NCBI RefSeq assembly: GCF_015244675.1
Contig: NZ_JABCQO010000002.1
Span: forward strand, 186,001-250,000
Length of the DNA stretch: 64,000 nucleotides
Source: Gluconobacter cerevisiae
Lineage (GTDB): Bacteria; Pseudomonadota; Alphaproteobacteria; Acetobacterales; Acetobacteraceae
Direction of reading: 5' to 3'
The first letter of the stretch is position 1; each line of letters begins with the position of its first letter. Made by a program: the position numbers and the translations under genes. Of the stretch, positions 55,938 to 64,000 are shown in pieces. A model generated the notes under the pieces. That model ran no database searches and was not told where the DNA came from. It worked only from the letters and a program-made list of their open reading frames with translations.

Positions 55938-56402
55938 CTACCAGTGGACCCGGATGCCCGCTGTCACGGCTGCACTGCCGCCTGCGGCACCCTGGATGGT
56001 ATCGCGGTGTCCTCCGAAGAAGCTCGCCGTCAGGTCCACGCCCGGAAGGGCTTTCAGCGGGTAGGCGAAAGTCGTCGTCACACCTTTTTCTTCCATCAGC
56101 GGCGATTGTGCTGCCCGCTCGACGTCCAGAGGGCCAATTTTTGAGAGATTCGACAGATCCAGCTTCATCCACTCTCGTCGCACAACGGGGGACGTTCCTG
56201 TCTGCTCAAAACTTAATCCGTCTGACCCGGATCGACCTGTCATGCTGTCCAGCAGAGCAGGAACCCGCAGGGCATCCGGATGAGGCATTCGTGTCCGTGC
56301 GGTATGATGTGCGGGCATGAAATAAGCGGGGTTCTGGGCGCGAAGCGGGAAGGCCCAGACGCTGCCGAGAATATAGGCCGCAAGCCGCCAGTCTATGCAC
56401 AT
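55938..56402 (-). CDS. Small secreted/outer-membrane-type protein, unknown
   Basis: The 154-residue product starts MCIDWRLAAYILGSVWAFPLRAQ, a plausible signal peptide. The remainder has no family I recognise. The last third (TTFAYPLKALPGVDLTASFFGG, then VTAGIRVHW) alternates polar and hydrophobic residues and ends in an aromatic residue, as do many outer membrane proteins, so a small barrel or surface-associated protein is possible. ATG 56402 follows GGGGG at a suitable distance. Its upstream region is AT-rich and full of TGTATC/GATACA sites. Whether it is expressed is uncertain. Confidence 0.55.
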   Translation of the reverse strand: MCIDWRLAAYILGSVWAFPLRAQNPAYFMPAHHTARTRMPHPDALRVPALLDSMTGRSGSDGLSFEQTGTSPVVRREWMKLDLSNLSKIGPLDVERAAQSPLMEEKGVTTTFAYPLKALPGVDLTASFFGGHRDTIQGAAGGSAAVTAGIRVHW

Positions 56403-56742
56403 GGTAAAAACCCCCAACGAAAAACGACATGAGGGTCTGCGGTAATGGCGTACGAGCCGGATGTGCAAGATGTGAGCGCACGCCAAATCTTGTATCAAAA
56501 AAGATACAGTCAATAAAATATATTCAAATTCAAAGGCTGGAAATAAATACAACTCTAAATTTGTATCTTAAAAGACACACATCAACTTCTGTATCTTTCC
56601 GTTACAGGCGTAGGGCAAGGTATCGTACATGCAACACAAAATCATGATCTGCCCGGATTCCGCCATAGATGCGCCGCAGCCGCGCCAAGACGGTCTCGCC
56701 ATCATCTTTCCGTGACAAGGCGTCATGAGAAGGAGAGCATTG
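56403..56742. other. AT-rich intergenic region with repeated operator-like dyads
   Basis: No gene is seen in these 340 bases. The section 56490-56606 is clearly AT-richer than its surroundings and contains several inverted TGTATC/GATACA elements, described separately. It separates a minus-strand secreted protein gene from the plus-strand YXWGXW gene and must contain promoters for both. Confidence 0.6.
56490..56606. promoter_or_regulatory. Cluster of TGTATC...GATACA inverted repeats
   Basis: Site 1 (56491-56508) is TGTATC, six A, GATACA, a perfect dyad. Site 2 (56562-56579) is TGTATC, six bases, GACACA, one mismatch. Site 3 (56590-56606) is TGTATC, five bases, GTTACA. An ATACAA half-site near 56547 also pairs with TTGTAT at 56561. 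The similar length and sequence of the dyads suggest repeated binding of one dimeric regulator. The regulator is unknown. Confidence 0.6.
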
Positions 56743-57015
56743 ATGCTGAAACATCTGTCAGGGATCTTGGCTGTTTCCGCCCTGTTTGCAGGTACGATGG
56801 CGATTGCGCCGATGTCGGGAACAGCCCGTGCCCAGTTCGTGCCCTATAGCGGCCCATACCGCCAGCCGCCTCCGCCTCCGCATACGCTGCCGGAAACAAT
56901 TCCGCCCCATCGCGGAGACCTGCACTGGGTGCCGGGCTACTGGCGCTGGAGCGGCAACGGGTATCAGTGGCAGCCGGGTCATCTGAGCCGAAAACCCAAT
57001 CTGCGTCGTGCGTGA
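56743..57015 (+). CDS. YXWGXW-repeat secreted protein
   Basis: The 90-residue product has a signal peptide (GILAVSALFAGTMAIAPMSGTARAQ), a Pro-rich stretch, then WVPGYWRWSGNGYQWQPGHL, a variant of the YXWGXW repeat (Y-x-W near W-x-P-G) found in small secreted proteins of Proteobacteria. The function of the family is unknown. ATG 56743 was preferred to 56725 because AAGGAGAG lies 6 bases upstream. It is preceded by the TGTATC/GATACA cluster. Confidence 0.78.
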   Translation: MLKHLSGILAVSALFAGTMAIAPMSGTARAQFVPYSGPYRQPPPPPHTLPETIPPHRGDLHWVPGYWRWSGNGYQWQPGHLSRKPNLRRA

Positions 57016-57026
57016 CAGGAGCCTTT

Positions 57027-57803
57027 TCAGACCGTGACGAGAACCGGAACGTGATCGGAAGCCTTTTCCTTCGCCCGCTCGTCCCGGTCGATCACAAAAG
57101 CTGTCAGGCGCTCGGCCAGACGGGGCGACAGAAGCGCATGGTCGATCCGCAGCCCTGAGTTCCGCTGGAAGGCCGCCGCCTGATAATCCCAGAACGTGTA
57201 ATGTCGGCCCGCAGGGAGCAGGGCTCGGAGGGCATCCGTCAGCCCCATCCATTCCAGCCTACGGAACGCCGCACGGGTTTCAGGACGAACCAGCGCGTCG
57301 TCAGGGGAAAGCGCGCCGGGTGCCAGATCCTCGTCCGTCGGGCAGACATTGAAATCGCCGATGAACGCAAACGGTTTTTCCGCATCGAGCAGAACACGCG
57401 CGCGTTCCGCTAAAGCGTCAAAAAACGCCAGCTTGGTCGCGTAACCGTCTTCGCCGCCGGAATTGCCGTTCGGCAGATAAAGATTACCGATCGTAATGCC
57501 GTCGAGTTCCGCTTCGATATAACGGGCAGACGGATGATCGAAGCTCGGAAGCGTATGGTGCGTCACTGTGAAAGGTCGGCGTCCGATCAGGGCGACGCCA
57601 TTATAGGCTTTCTGTCCCGAAGTCGCGACATGCAGCCCGGCTTCCGCGAACACGGCCGGAAACTGGCTGTCCTCGCATTTGATTTCCTGAAGGCACAGCA
57701 GATCGCAGTCCGGATGGCGCTCCAGCCAGTCCTGAACATGATGGGCGCGGGCGCGAATGGAATTGATGTTCCAGCTTGCGAAGGTAAACGGCGTGTTGCT
57801 CAT
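57027..57803 (-). CDS. xthA: Exodeoxyribonuclease III / AP endonuclease
   Basis: The 258-residue product has the endonuclease/exonuclease/phosphatase fold: FASWNINSIRARAHH near residue 8 (Asn metal/phosphate contact), LLCLQEIKCEDSQFP near 34 (catalytic Glu), FIGDFNVCPTDEDL near 150 (catalytic Asp and Asn) and KASDHVPVLV at the C-terminus (Asp-His). It cuts DNA at abasic sites. It lies 5 bp after erpA on the same strand, so the two are probably co-transcribed. Confidence 0.95.
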   Translation of the reverse strand: MSNTPFTFASWNINSIRARAHHVQDWLERHPDCDLLCLQEIKCEDSQFPAVFAEAGLHVATSGQKAYNGVALIGRRPFTVTHHTLPSFDHPSARYIEAELDGITIGNLYLPNGNSGGEDGYATKLAFFDALAERARVLLDAEKPFAFIGDFNVCPTDEDLAPGALSPDDALVRPETRAAFRRLEWMGLTDALRALLPAGRHYTFWDYQAAAFQRNSGLRIDHALLSPRLAERLTAFVIDRDERAKEKASDHVPVLVTV

Positions 57804-57807
57804 GAAC

Positions 57808-58152
57808 TCAGGCTAGCGAAAAGCTGGTGCCACAGCCACAGGACGAGGCCGCATTGGGGTTTGTGACCGTGAAATGGGCGCCCATCAACTTGTCTACGAA
57901 TTCCAGTTCTGCGTTTTCCAGCAGGTCGAGGCTGGTCGTATCCACGAGCACGCGCGCGCCGTCCCGTTCGATGACGACATCATCTGCCGCCTGATCGCGC
58001 TCCAGTTTGAACTGATACTGAAACCCGTTGCAGCCTCCGGCCAGCACCGCAACGCGCAGCGCGAGCCCGTCGGGTTCGGGTTGCGCGGCAATGATCTCCT
58101 TGATGCGGGCGGCTGCGCTGGCGGAAACACTGAAAGGCACGGTGTCGGACAT
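57808..58152 (-). CDS. erpA: A-type iron-sulfur cluster insertion protein
   Basis: The 114-residue product belongs to the HesB/IscA/ErpA family: AAARIKEIIAAQPEPDGLALRVAVLAGGCNGFQYQF has the first conserved Cys, and ASSCGCGTSFSLA at the C-terminus has the C-G-C pair. It carries 2Fe-2S or 4Fe-4S clusters to apoproteins. ErpA rather than IscA is suggested by length and by the absence of an isc operon here; this is inference. ATG 58152 matches the family start, and an open frame to 58257 overlaps the divergent dgt promoter. Confidence 0.9.
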   Translation of the reverse strand: MSDTVPFSVSASAAARIKEIIAAQPEPDGLALRVAVLAGGCNGFQYQFKLERDQAADDVVIERDGARVLVDTTSLDLLENAELEFVDKLMGAHFTVTNPNAASSCGCGTSFSLA

Positions 58153-58341
58153 GGGTTCTGGTTCCCGGACTCTTCTGAAAAGACGACTGCGGTCCTGATT
58201 ATATGGCCAGAGCGTTCCCCAGAGCAAAGGGGAAGGGTAAAGGAGCCATGCTTGCACCGGTACGATGCTGGCGTAGAATGGTCCCGTAAGCCGCCCGAAA
58301 CGGCGCTCTCCCGGCCCGACGGCTCACGCAGGACAGTCTTG

Positions 58342-59517
58342 ATGGTAGCGATCTACGCGGTACAGGATTCCGGCTCCCCTACGGATTTCAGGGGCCGACT
58401 CTACCCCGAAGTGGAAAGCCCGGTCCGCTCGCCCTGGCAGCGGGACCGCGATCGCGTGCTTCATTCCGCAGGCTTTCGGACCCTGCAATACAAGACGCAG
58501 GTCTTCATCAATCACGAAGGCGATTTTTTCCGCACGCGCCTGACACACTCGCTCGAAGTCGCGCAGATCGCCCGTTCCATCGCCCGTAATCTGGACCTTA
58601 ACGAAGATCTGACCGAAACCGTGGCGCTTGCCCATGATCTCGGTCACACGCCGTTCGGCCATGCCGGGGAAGACGCCCTCGCGCTCGCGATGAAGGACTG
58701 GGGCGGTTTCGATCACAATACCCAGTCCCTGCGGCTCGTAACCGCGCTCGAAGCCCGCTACCACGCCTTTGATGGCCTGAACCTGACATGGGAAGCGCTG
58801 GAGGGGCTGGCCAAGCATAATGGCCCGGTCAAACGCCCGACGCCCTATTTCGCGGAATACGACGCGAAACATCATCTGGATCTGCAAAGCTATGCGTCCG
58901 CAGAAGCGCAAGTGGCCGCCATGTCTGACGACATCGCCTATCATGGTCACGATCTCGATGACGGTCTGCGGGCCGGGCTTCTCTCTTTTGAGGATATTGA
59001 AGACCTGCCGTTGGTCGGAGACGCCCTGCGCCGGTCCCGCGAGATGGAGCGCCTGATCGGGCGTGAGGCGTCCGATCAGGCGCAGCGCGTGCGTCACGAA
59101 ACCATCCGCGTCGTCATCAACCAGCTCGCCACCGACCTCACGGACCAGACGCGCCGCAACCTCGAAGCGCTCAATCCGCAGTCCGCTGACGACATTCGCC
59201 ATGCCGGTTATCCGGTCGTAGCGTTCAGCCCGGACATGCGGGAAGCCAACAAGGCCATCCGCAAGTTCCTCTATGCCCGCATGTACCGCCACTGGCGCGT
59301 CAACCGCATGGCGCGGAAAGCCAAGATTGCTGTACGCGAAATTTTTGAGATCCTGTCCGAAGATCCCGGCCTTCTGCCCGATCCGCTACGGGGGCGGGCG
59401 AAAGCCGCCGATGACGTGCAGCGCAGGCGTCTGGTGGCCGATTATATTGCCGGAATGACCGATCGTTTCGCGATGGAAGAACATCGACGGTTGACGGACC
59501 TCTCCGTGCTGGGCTGA
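58342..59517 (+). CDS. dgt: dGTPase-like HD-domain triphosphohydrolase
   Basis: The 391-residue product has an HD domain: RTRLTHSLEVAQIARSIARNL near residue 58 (first His), VALAHDLGHTPFGHAGEDAL near 93 (His-Asp) and AMSDDIAYHGHDLDDGL near 193 (metal Asp). It matches the Dgt-like family which removes triphosphate from dGTP or other dNTPs; the type here (about 390 residues) is the form common outside enterobacteria. ATG 58342 follows AGGA at 58330. A long open frame back to 57874 is the antisense of erpA and is not coding. argS follows 43 bp downstream. Confidence 0.92.
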   Translation: MVAIYAVQDSGSPTDFRGRLYPEVESPVRSPWQRDRDRVLHSAGFRTLQYKTQVFINHEGDFFRTRLTHSLEVAQIARSIARNLDLNEDLTETVALAHDLGHTPFGHAGEDALALAMKDWGGFDHNTQSLRLVTALEARYHAFDGLNLTWEALEGLAKHNGPVKRPTPYFAEYDAKHHLDLQSYASAEAQVAAMSDDIAYHGHDLDDGLRAGLLSFEDIEDLPLVGDALRRSREMERLIGREASDQAQRVRHETIRVVINQLATDLTDQTRRNLEALNPQSADDIRHAGYPVVAFSPDMREANKAIRKFLYARMYRHWRVNRMARKAKIAVREIFEILSEDPGLLPDPLRGRAKAADDVQRRRLVADYIAGMTDRFAMEEHRRLTDLSVLG

Positions 59518-59560
59518 TAGAGCCTCTGATTTAAAGACGCGTTACAGGAATCGAGCTGAA

Positions 59561-61369
59561 ATGGCCGCTGACACCACGACCCTTACGACTGACTGTCTCT
59601 TTGCCCGCACCCGGGTTCGGGTGTGCGAGGCTCTGCGATCGGTCGTCCCCGGCCTGCCGGAAGAGGTGGTGCAGCGCGTCGACCTGACCCCCACGCGTGA
59701 CCCGTCTCACGGCGATATGGCGACGAATGCCGCGATGCTGGCCGCCAAGCCCGCGCGCCGTAAACCCGCCGATATTGCCGCCGAACTGGTCGCGAAACTC
59801 TCCGAACTTCCGGGGATCGCGAAGGCCGAAGCCGCCGGTCCGGGCTTTGTGAACCTGACACTCAAGCCCGAAGTCCTGCAGGGCGTGGCTGTTTCCGTTC
59901 TCAAGGCGGGCGACCGCTACGGCCGCTCCACGATGGGGCAGGGAACGCGCGTGAACGTGGAATACGTCTCCGCCAACCCGACCGGCCCGATGCATGTCGG
60001 TCATTGCCGTGGTGCGGTGGTGGGTGATGCGCTGGCCAACCTGCTCGAAGCCGCAGGCAGCCCGGTGATGCGCGAATACTATATCAACGATGCCGGAACT
60101 CAGGTTGTCGCCCTGACATGGGCCACATACTGGCGCTATCTTCAGGCCATCGGCACGGATATTCCGGCGGACGAATTCGGTGCCTTGACCCCGAACGGCC
60201 TACAATATCAGGGCGAGTACCTGATCCCCGTCGCGCAAAGCATTGCTGAAAAGCACGGACGTTCGCTCGCCAATGCCGAAGGTGGCCCGGCAGATCCGTC
60301 CGTCTGGTTCGAGACTGTGCGTCGTGAAGCGCTGACGCAGATGATGGCTGCCATCCGCGAGGATCTAGAAGGGCTCGGCATCTCGCATGAAGTCTTCGCC
60401 AGCGAAGCCGAGACGCTGGCCAGCGGTCGTGTCGATGCCGCGATCGCCACGCTCGACAGCAAAGGCCTGCTCTATGAGGGCGTGCTGGAACCGCCGAAGG
60501 GCAAAATGCCGGAAGACTGGGAAGCCCGTCCGCAAACGCTCTTCCGCTCCACCGAGTTCGGCGACGATCAGGACCGTGCGCTCCGCAAATCCGACGGCAC
60601 CAACACCTACTTCGCCAATGATATCGGCTATCATGCCCAGAAAGCTGAAAATGCTGACGTCCTGATCGACGTCCTCGGCGCTGATCATGGCGGTTACGTC
60701 TCGCGGATGCGGGCCGCCATTTCCGCTCTGACGGATGGCAAGACCGGCTTTGAAGTCGTGATGTGCCAGATCGTGCGCGTCGTGAAAAACGGCGAACCGG
60801 TGAAGATGTCCAAGCGCGCCGGTACGTTCGTGACCCTGCGCGACCTTCTGGACGAAGTGGGCAAGGATGCCGTGCGCTTCACGATGCTGACCCGCAAGGC
60901 CGACGCACAGATGGAATTCGATCTGGACGCCGTCGTCGCCCAGACGCGCGACAATCCGGTGTTCTACGTCCAGTACGCCCATGCCCGTTGCCGCTCGGTT
61001 CTGCGTTCGGCCGAGACGATGTTTGGCACGGATGCCGTGACGCCGGAAGCCCTGTGCGGTGCTGACCTGACCAACCTGTCTTCGGACGTCGAACTGGCCG
61101 TTCTGCGCCGTCTGGCCGCGTTCCCTCGCAGTGTGGAAGCCGCCGCCACGGCTCGCGAGCCGCACCGGATCGCGACCTATTGCATTGATCTGGCGTCCGA
61201 TTTTCATGCCCTGTGGAACCGGGGTCGCGAAGACACGACACTGCGCTTCCTGCACGAGAACGACCGCGCCACCAGCCTGGCCAAGCTGGCGCTGGTCTCG
61301 GCGATTGCGGGAACGCTGCGCTGTGCCCTCACCATTCTCGGCGTCGTGCCGGTGGAGGAAATGCGATGA
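59561..61369 (+). CDS. argS: Arginyl-tRNA synthetase
   Basis: The 602-residue product is a class I synthetase: SANPTGPMHVGHCRGAVVGDAL near residue 130 has the HVGH motif, and VKMSKRAGTFVTLRDLLDEVGKDAVRF near 413 has KMSK. The C-terminal anticodon-binding domain (VQYAHARCRSVLR onward) is complete. The stop overlaps the ATG of the SPOR gene by 4 bp, so the genes are coupled. Confidence 0.96.
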   Translation: MAADTTTLTTDCLFARTRVRVCEALRSVVPGLPEEVVQRVDLTPTRDPSHGDMATNAAMLAAKPARRKPADIAAELVAKLSELPGIAKAEAAGPGFVNLTLKPEVLQGVAVSVLKAGDRYGRSTMGQGTRVNVEYVSANPTGPMHVGHCRGAVVGDALANLLEAAGSPVMREYYINDAGTQVVALTWATYWRYLQAIGTDIPADEFGALTPNGLQYQGEYLIPVAQSIAEKHGRSLANAEGGPADPSVWFETVRREALTQMMAAIREDLEGLGISHEVFASEAETLASGRVDAAIATLDSKGLLYEGVLEPPKGKMPEDWEARPQTLFRSTEFGDDQDRALRKSDGTNTYFANDIGYHAQKAENADVLIDVLGADHGGYVSRMRAAISALTDGKTGFEVVMCQIVRVVKNGEPVKMSKRAGTFVTLRDLLDEVGKDAVRFTMLTRKADAQMEFDLDAVVAQTRDNPVFYVQYAHARCRSVLRSAETMFGTDAVTPEALCGADLTNLSSDVELAVLRRLAAFPRSVEAAATAREPHRIATYCIDLASDFHALWNRGREDTTLRFLHENDRATSLAKLALVSAIAGTLRCALTILGVVPVEEMR

Positions 61370-62520
61370 GCCCGGAAAACGATCAGGGACGCGGAAACTC
61401 CGATCCCGGCGATTATGGCCGCACCCCGAAACAACCTGCGGGCCCGGCTTCGGGACCACGCCCGCAGCAGCGTTTCGAGCGTGAGCGCATGAGCAACGAT
61501 TATGATGACGAACCCACGCCGCGCCGTCGCCCCGCTGCCCCCGCGACTGCCGCTGGTGCCGGACGTCTGACATCCCTGCTGGGCAATGATCCCGCAACGC
61601 GCAAGCTGGTCGGCGGTGCGGTTGGTATCGGCGTCGTGCTGATGCTGGCGGTCGGTGGCTGGTCGCTTATGGGCAGCCATCACGGTGGCATTCCCATCAT
61701 TGGGCCGCCACCGGGTCCCGTGAAGGATCGTCCCGCCGACCCTGGCGGCATGCAGATCATGAGCAGTGACGATGGCGCAACTGACATGACCGGCAATGGC
61801 GAGGCGCATCTCGCGCCCGGCCCCGAACAGCCCGATACGAAGGCTCTGGCTCGTCAGTATGGTGTCCCCCCGGGAACGCCGGCGCAGGAGCCCGCGAAAA
61901 CCGATGCGACCCCGGCTGCCACCGCGCCTTCCGCAGCGTCCCCCGCAACTGCGGGCAGCACCTCTTCTGCGACGGCGCCTGTGAACAGCCCGGATGCAAC
62001 CGCGTCTGCTACACCGGAACAGCCCCGGCCCGCGACACCGCCTGCCACGACTCCGGAAAAACCGCAGGCTCAGCCTTCGGCTCCGACGAATACTGCTGCG
62101 AACACTCCGGCAGAAGCTCCAAAAGTGGCACCGAAAAAGGAAGAAACACCCGTCCATCACGCGGCTCGCCCAGTTGAAAAGCCGCTTCCCGCTCCCGTGC
62201 CTGAACCCGAAAGCGTCGCGCCGCCAAAGACTGCTGCTTCCGAGAAAACGGCCTCCAAGGCGGATGTCCCGTCCGGATCGCATGAAGTGCAGTTGGGCGC
62301 GCTCGACAGTGAGGTTGCGGCCCGCAAGGAATGGGACAGCCTGCGCCATCAGGCTCCGGCCCTGTTCGCCGGGCATACGCCGTTGTTCGAGAAGACCACA
62401 CGTGGCGACCATACGTTCGTGCGTCTGCGGATCGGCGGATTTGCGGATCTGAAAGCCGCGCGGGCCTATTGTGTGAAGCTGCACGCGCAGTCCGTCGCCT
62501 GTACGCCAGCCCAGTTCTGA
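61366..62520 (+). CDS. SPOR-domain membrane protein
   Basis: The 384-residue product has a charged cytoplasmic N-terminus, one membrane segment (residues about 81-103, LVGGAVGIGVVLMLAVGGWSLMG), a long Ala/Pro/Thr-rich periplasmic linker and a C-terminal SPOR domain (about 305-384, SHEVQLGALDSEVAARKEWDSL to the end). SPOR domains bind denuded glycan at the division septum, so a role in cell division is likely. The architecture resembles FtsN or DedD-like proteins. In many alphaproteobacteria a SPOR gene sits between argS and scpA with nagZ; nagZ is absent here. Confidence 0.88.
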   Translation: MSPENDQGRGNSDPGDYGRTPKQPAGPASGPRPQQRFERERMSNDYDDEPTPRRRPAAPATAAGAGRLTSLLGNDPATRKLVGGAVGIGVVLMLAVGGWSLMGSHHGGIPIIGPPPGPVKDRPADPGGMQIMSSDDGATDMTGNGEAHLAPGPEQPDTKALARQYGVPPGTPAQEPAKTDATPAATAPSAASPATAGSTSSATAPVNSPDATASATPEQPRPATPPATTPEKPQAQPSAPTNTAANTPAEAPKVAPKKEETPVHHAARPVEKPLPAPVPEPESVAPPKTAASEKTASKADVPSGSHEVQLGALDSEVAARKEWDSLRHQAPALFAGHTPLFEKTTRGDHTFVRLRIGGFADLKAARAYCVKLHAQSVACTPAQF

Positions 62521-62530
62521 GCGCTGGCGT

Positions 62531-63289
62531 TTGAGCGAAACACTGCATCTGACGCTTGACGGGTTCGAGGGGCCACTGGATCTGCTCCTCGACCTTGCCC
62601 GCAAACAGAAGGTGGATCTGGCGAAAATCTCCATCCTGCAACTGGTGGAGCAATATCTGGCCGTCGTGGACAAAGCCCGTGCGGAAGCGCGGAGCCTGCG
62701 GCTGGAACTGGCGGCGGACTGGCTCGTCATGGCGGCATGGCTTGCCTGGCTGAAATCCAAACTGCTGCTTCCCGCCGAAAACGAAGACCCGGACGCCGAA
62801 GACGCGATTGAGCTTCTTCAGGAACGCCTGATCGAACTCGAACGGATGCGCGCCGCCGCCCAGTGGTTAGCCGCACAACCCCGGCTCGGTCTGGACGTGT
62901 TCCGGCGCGGGCAGGGCGAGGACCATACTGAAATCGACCGCTCGGGCCTGCGTGTGGAGATGCCCGCACTCATTACGGCTTATCTGTCCGCGCGGCGTAG
63001 AACAGGCCGCCGTACGGTCTATGCTCCCCGTGCCCGCCGCTACTGGAGCGTGCAGGACGCGCTCTCCCGCCTCAAACGCCTTCTCGGAACCGACAGTGTG
63101 GTCGGCTGGCACACCCTGACCTCCCTCCTGCCGGACCCGGACGAACTGGACGGAGAGGAAGGGCCATACGGACGCAACGCAGCTTTGGCAGGGACGCTCC
63201 TCGCAGGGCTGGAAATGGCGAAGGGCGGCGCGCTTGAACTGCGTCAGCCCGAGGCTTTCGGAGTCATTGAGTGGCGCCCTGCATCATGA
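62531..63289 (+). CDS. scpA: Segregation and condensation protein A
   Basis: The 252-residue product begins MSETLHLTLDGFEGPLDLLLDLARKQKVDLAKI, the ScpA/kleisin signature with the conserved FEGPLDLLL, and ends ELRQPEAFGVIEWRPAS with a winged-helix-like region. It joins SMC heads as part of the SMC-ScpAB condensin. TTG 62531 is the start that places the family N-terminus. The stop overlaps scpB by 4 bp (ATGA). Confidence 0.93.
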   Translation: MSETLHLTLDGFEGPLDLLLDLARKQKVDLAKISILQLVEQYLAVVDKARAEARSLRLELAADWLVMAAWLAWLKSKLLLPAENEDPDAEDAIELLQERLIELERMRAAAQWLAAQPRLGLDVFRRGQGEDHTEIDRSGLRVEMPALITAYLSARRRTGRRTVYAPRARRYWSVQDALSRLKRLLGTDSVVGWHTLTSLLPDPDELDGEEGPYGRNAALAGTLLAGLEMAKGGALELRQPEAFGVIEWRPAS

Positions 63290-63885
63290 CCGACTCCGGA
63301 ACGCTCGATCGGGCCTGCCGTCTGGTGGAGGCACTGGTTTTCGCCAGTCCCGAACCCGTCAAACCCTCTTCAATTGCAGAGCTTCTGAAGGCCCAGTCCG
63401 TTGCCGTGGCAACGGATGAGGCTGTGAAGGCCGTCCGTGCGCTCTATGCCGATCATGCCATCGAAATGGTGCTGGCCGCGGGTGGCTGGCAGTTCCGCAC
63501 TCGCCCCGAATATGCCTCGGCTCTGACGAAAGTCGTGGAAAAACCGCGTCGCCTGAGCCGGGGGGCGATGGAAACGCTGGCGATCGTGGCCTATCACCAG
63601 CCTTGCACCCGCGCTGAAATCGAAGCCATTCGAGGTGTTTCGCTCGGACAGGCCATTCTTGACGCCCTGCTGGAAGACAGCCTGATCGCGCCAAAAGGCC
63701 GCAAGGAAGTGCCCGGTCGGCCTGTCTTGTGGGGCACCACCGCTCATTTCCTGGAAAGTTTTGCCCTCCCGAATCTTGCCGCTTTGCCGCGCAGGGAAGA
63801 TTTCCTGCTGGATCGGGCCTCCACGGAAGCGGAAGACGATGCCCCGGACGGTTCTGCCGTAGGCGGAACGGAGCAGACAGGCTAG
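63286..63885 (+). CDS. scpB: Segregation and condensation protein B
   Basis: The 199-residue product starts MTDSGTLDRACRLVEALVFASPEPV and includes RLSRGAMETLAIVAYHQPCTRAEIEAIRGVSLGQAILDALLEDSLI, the ScpB winged-helix signature. It binds ScpA in the condensin complex. ATG 63286 overlaps the scpA stop; a GTG at 63271 is an alternative. A tatB start follows 9 bp downstream. Confidence 0.94.
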   Translation: MTDSGTLDRACRLVEALVFASPEPVKPSSIAELLKAQSVAVATDEAVKAVRALYADHAIEMVLAAGGWQFRTRPEYASALTKVVEKPRRLSRGAMETLAIVAYHQPCTRAEIEAIRGVSLGQAILDALLEDSLIAPKGRKEVPGRPVLWGTTAHFLESFALPNLAALPRREDFLLDRASTEAEDDAPDGSAVGGTEQTG

Positions 63886-63894
63886 GAATGTCGC

Positions 63895-64000
63895 ATGTTT
63901 GACTTCAGTTTCTCGGAAATCGCGCTGTTCGTGATGGTGGCGATGGTGTTCATCCGCCCGAAGGACCTGCCGGTTGCCATCCGCACCCTGTCCAACGGGC
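63895..64000 (+). CDS. tatB: Sec-independent translocase protein TatB (5' part only)
   Basis: The first 35 residues, MFDFSFSEIALFVMVAMVF followed by IRPKDLPVAIRTL, match the TatB membrane helix and the start of its amphipathic helix (the PKDLP.A.RT signature). TatB recognises twin-arginine signal peptides with TatC. AGGAAT precedes ATG 63895. The gene is cut by the window end. No tatA gene lies between scpB and tatB. Several proteins in this window carry possible twin-arginine signals (GlpQ, the amidase). Confidence 0.9.
   Translation, partial: MFDFSFSEIALFVMVAMVFIRPKDLPVAIRTLSNG

Noticed and set aside
57874-58341. Long N-terminal extension of dgt
   Set aside because: It overlaps erpA in antisense and lacks similarity to dGTPase N-termini. 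ATG 58342 with AGGA upstream gives the normal length.

Overview
The window is a stretch of alphaproteobacterial chromosome that looks like an acetic acid bacterium, most probably Gluconobacter. The main reasons are a transaldolase/glucose-6-phosphate isomerase fusion inside a pentose phosphate cluster, the short (332 aa) form of 6-phosphogluconate dehydrogenase, and the close packing of pathway genes with ATGA overlaps. This assignment rests on recognition, not on a database search.

Layout. Positions 1-7700 hold central sugar metabolism: the transketolase 3' end, tal-pgi, gnd, a terminator, then a coupled run of HAD phosphatase, pgl, rpiA, gntK and a YaiI-type gene. A LysR regulator, an AldA-like aldehyde dehydrogenase and a PfpI/DJ-1 protein follow to 10.8 kb. 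On the minus strand (10.87-17.2 kb) lie a Tat-type glycerophosphodiesterase, a TonB-dependent receptor, a HerA-like ATPase and a BaiN-like flavoprotein. The receptor-glpQ pair has a four-unit, 11-bp-periodic Pho box array in front of it, so it looks like a phosphate-starvation scavenging operon. panC and an adenine deaminase gene run to 19.84 kb.

Positions about 19.85-23.6 kb form an AT-rich accessory island: a GT8 glycosyltransferase, a large secreted protein with tail-fibre-like features, and the decayed C-terminus of a tyrosine integrase, all next to the 3' end of an intact tRNA-Arg(CCG). This is the clearest sign of horizontal transfer in the window.

From 23.7 to 64 kb the content is mostly housekeeping: a lipoprotein hydrolase, polA, an SCO-like protein, an orphan family-5 solute-binding protein, a retropepsin-like protease, purD, xseA, rne with a long structured leader, a cell-wall amidase, leuA, a TauE/SafE permease, two glycine-zipper lipoproteins, the elongation cluster mreB-mreC-mreD-mrdA-rodA, glyQ/glyS, a DUF2076 protein, a Rieske-ferredoxin reductase, aspS, two small envelope proteins, xthA, erpA, dgt, argS, a SPOR protein, scpA, scpB and the start of tatB.

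The most interesting regulatory signals are (i) the Pho boxes at 14451-14490, (ii) a Leu-rich leader peptide with two mutually exclusive stems before leuA, (iii) a perfect AT-rich dyad before the TauE/SafE gene, and (iv) a cluster of TGTATC/GATACA dyads at 56490-56606. No CRISPR array, rRNA, intact transposase or origin was seen.
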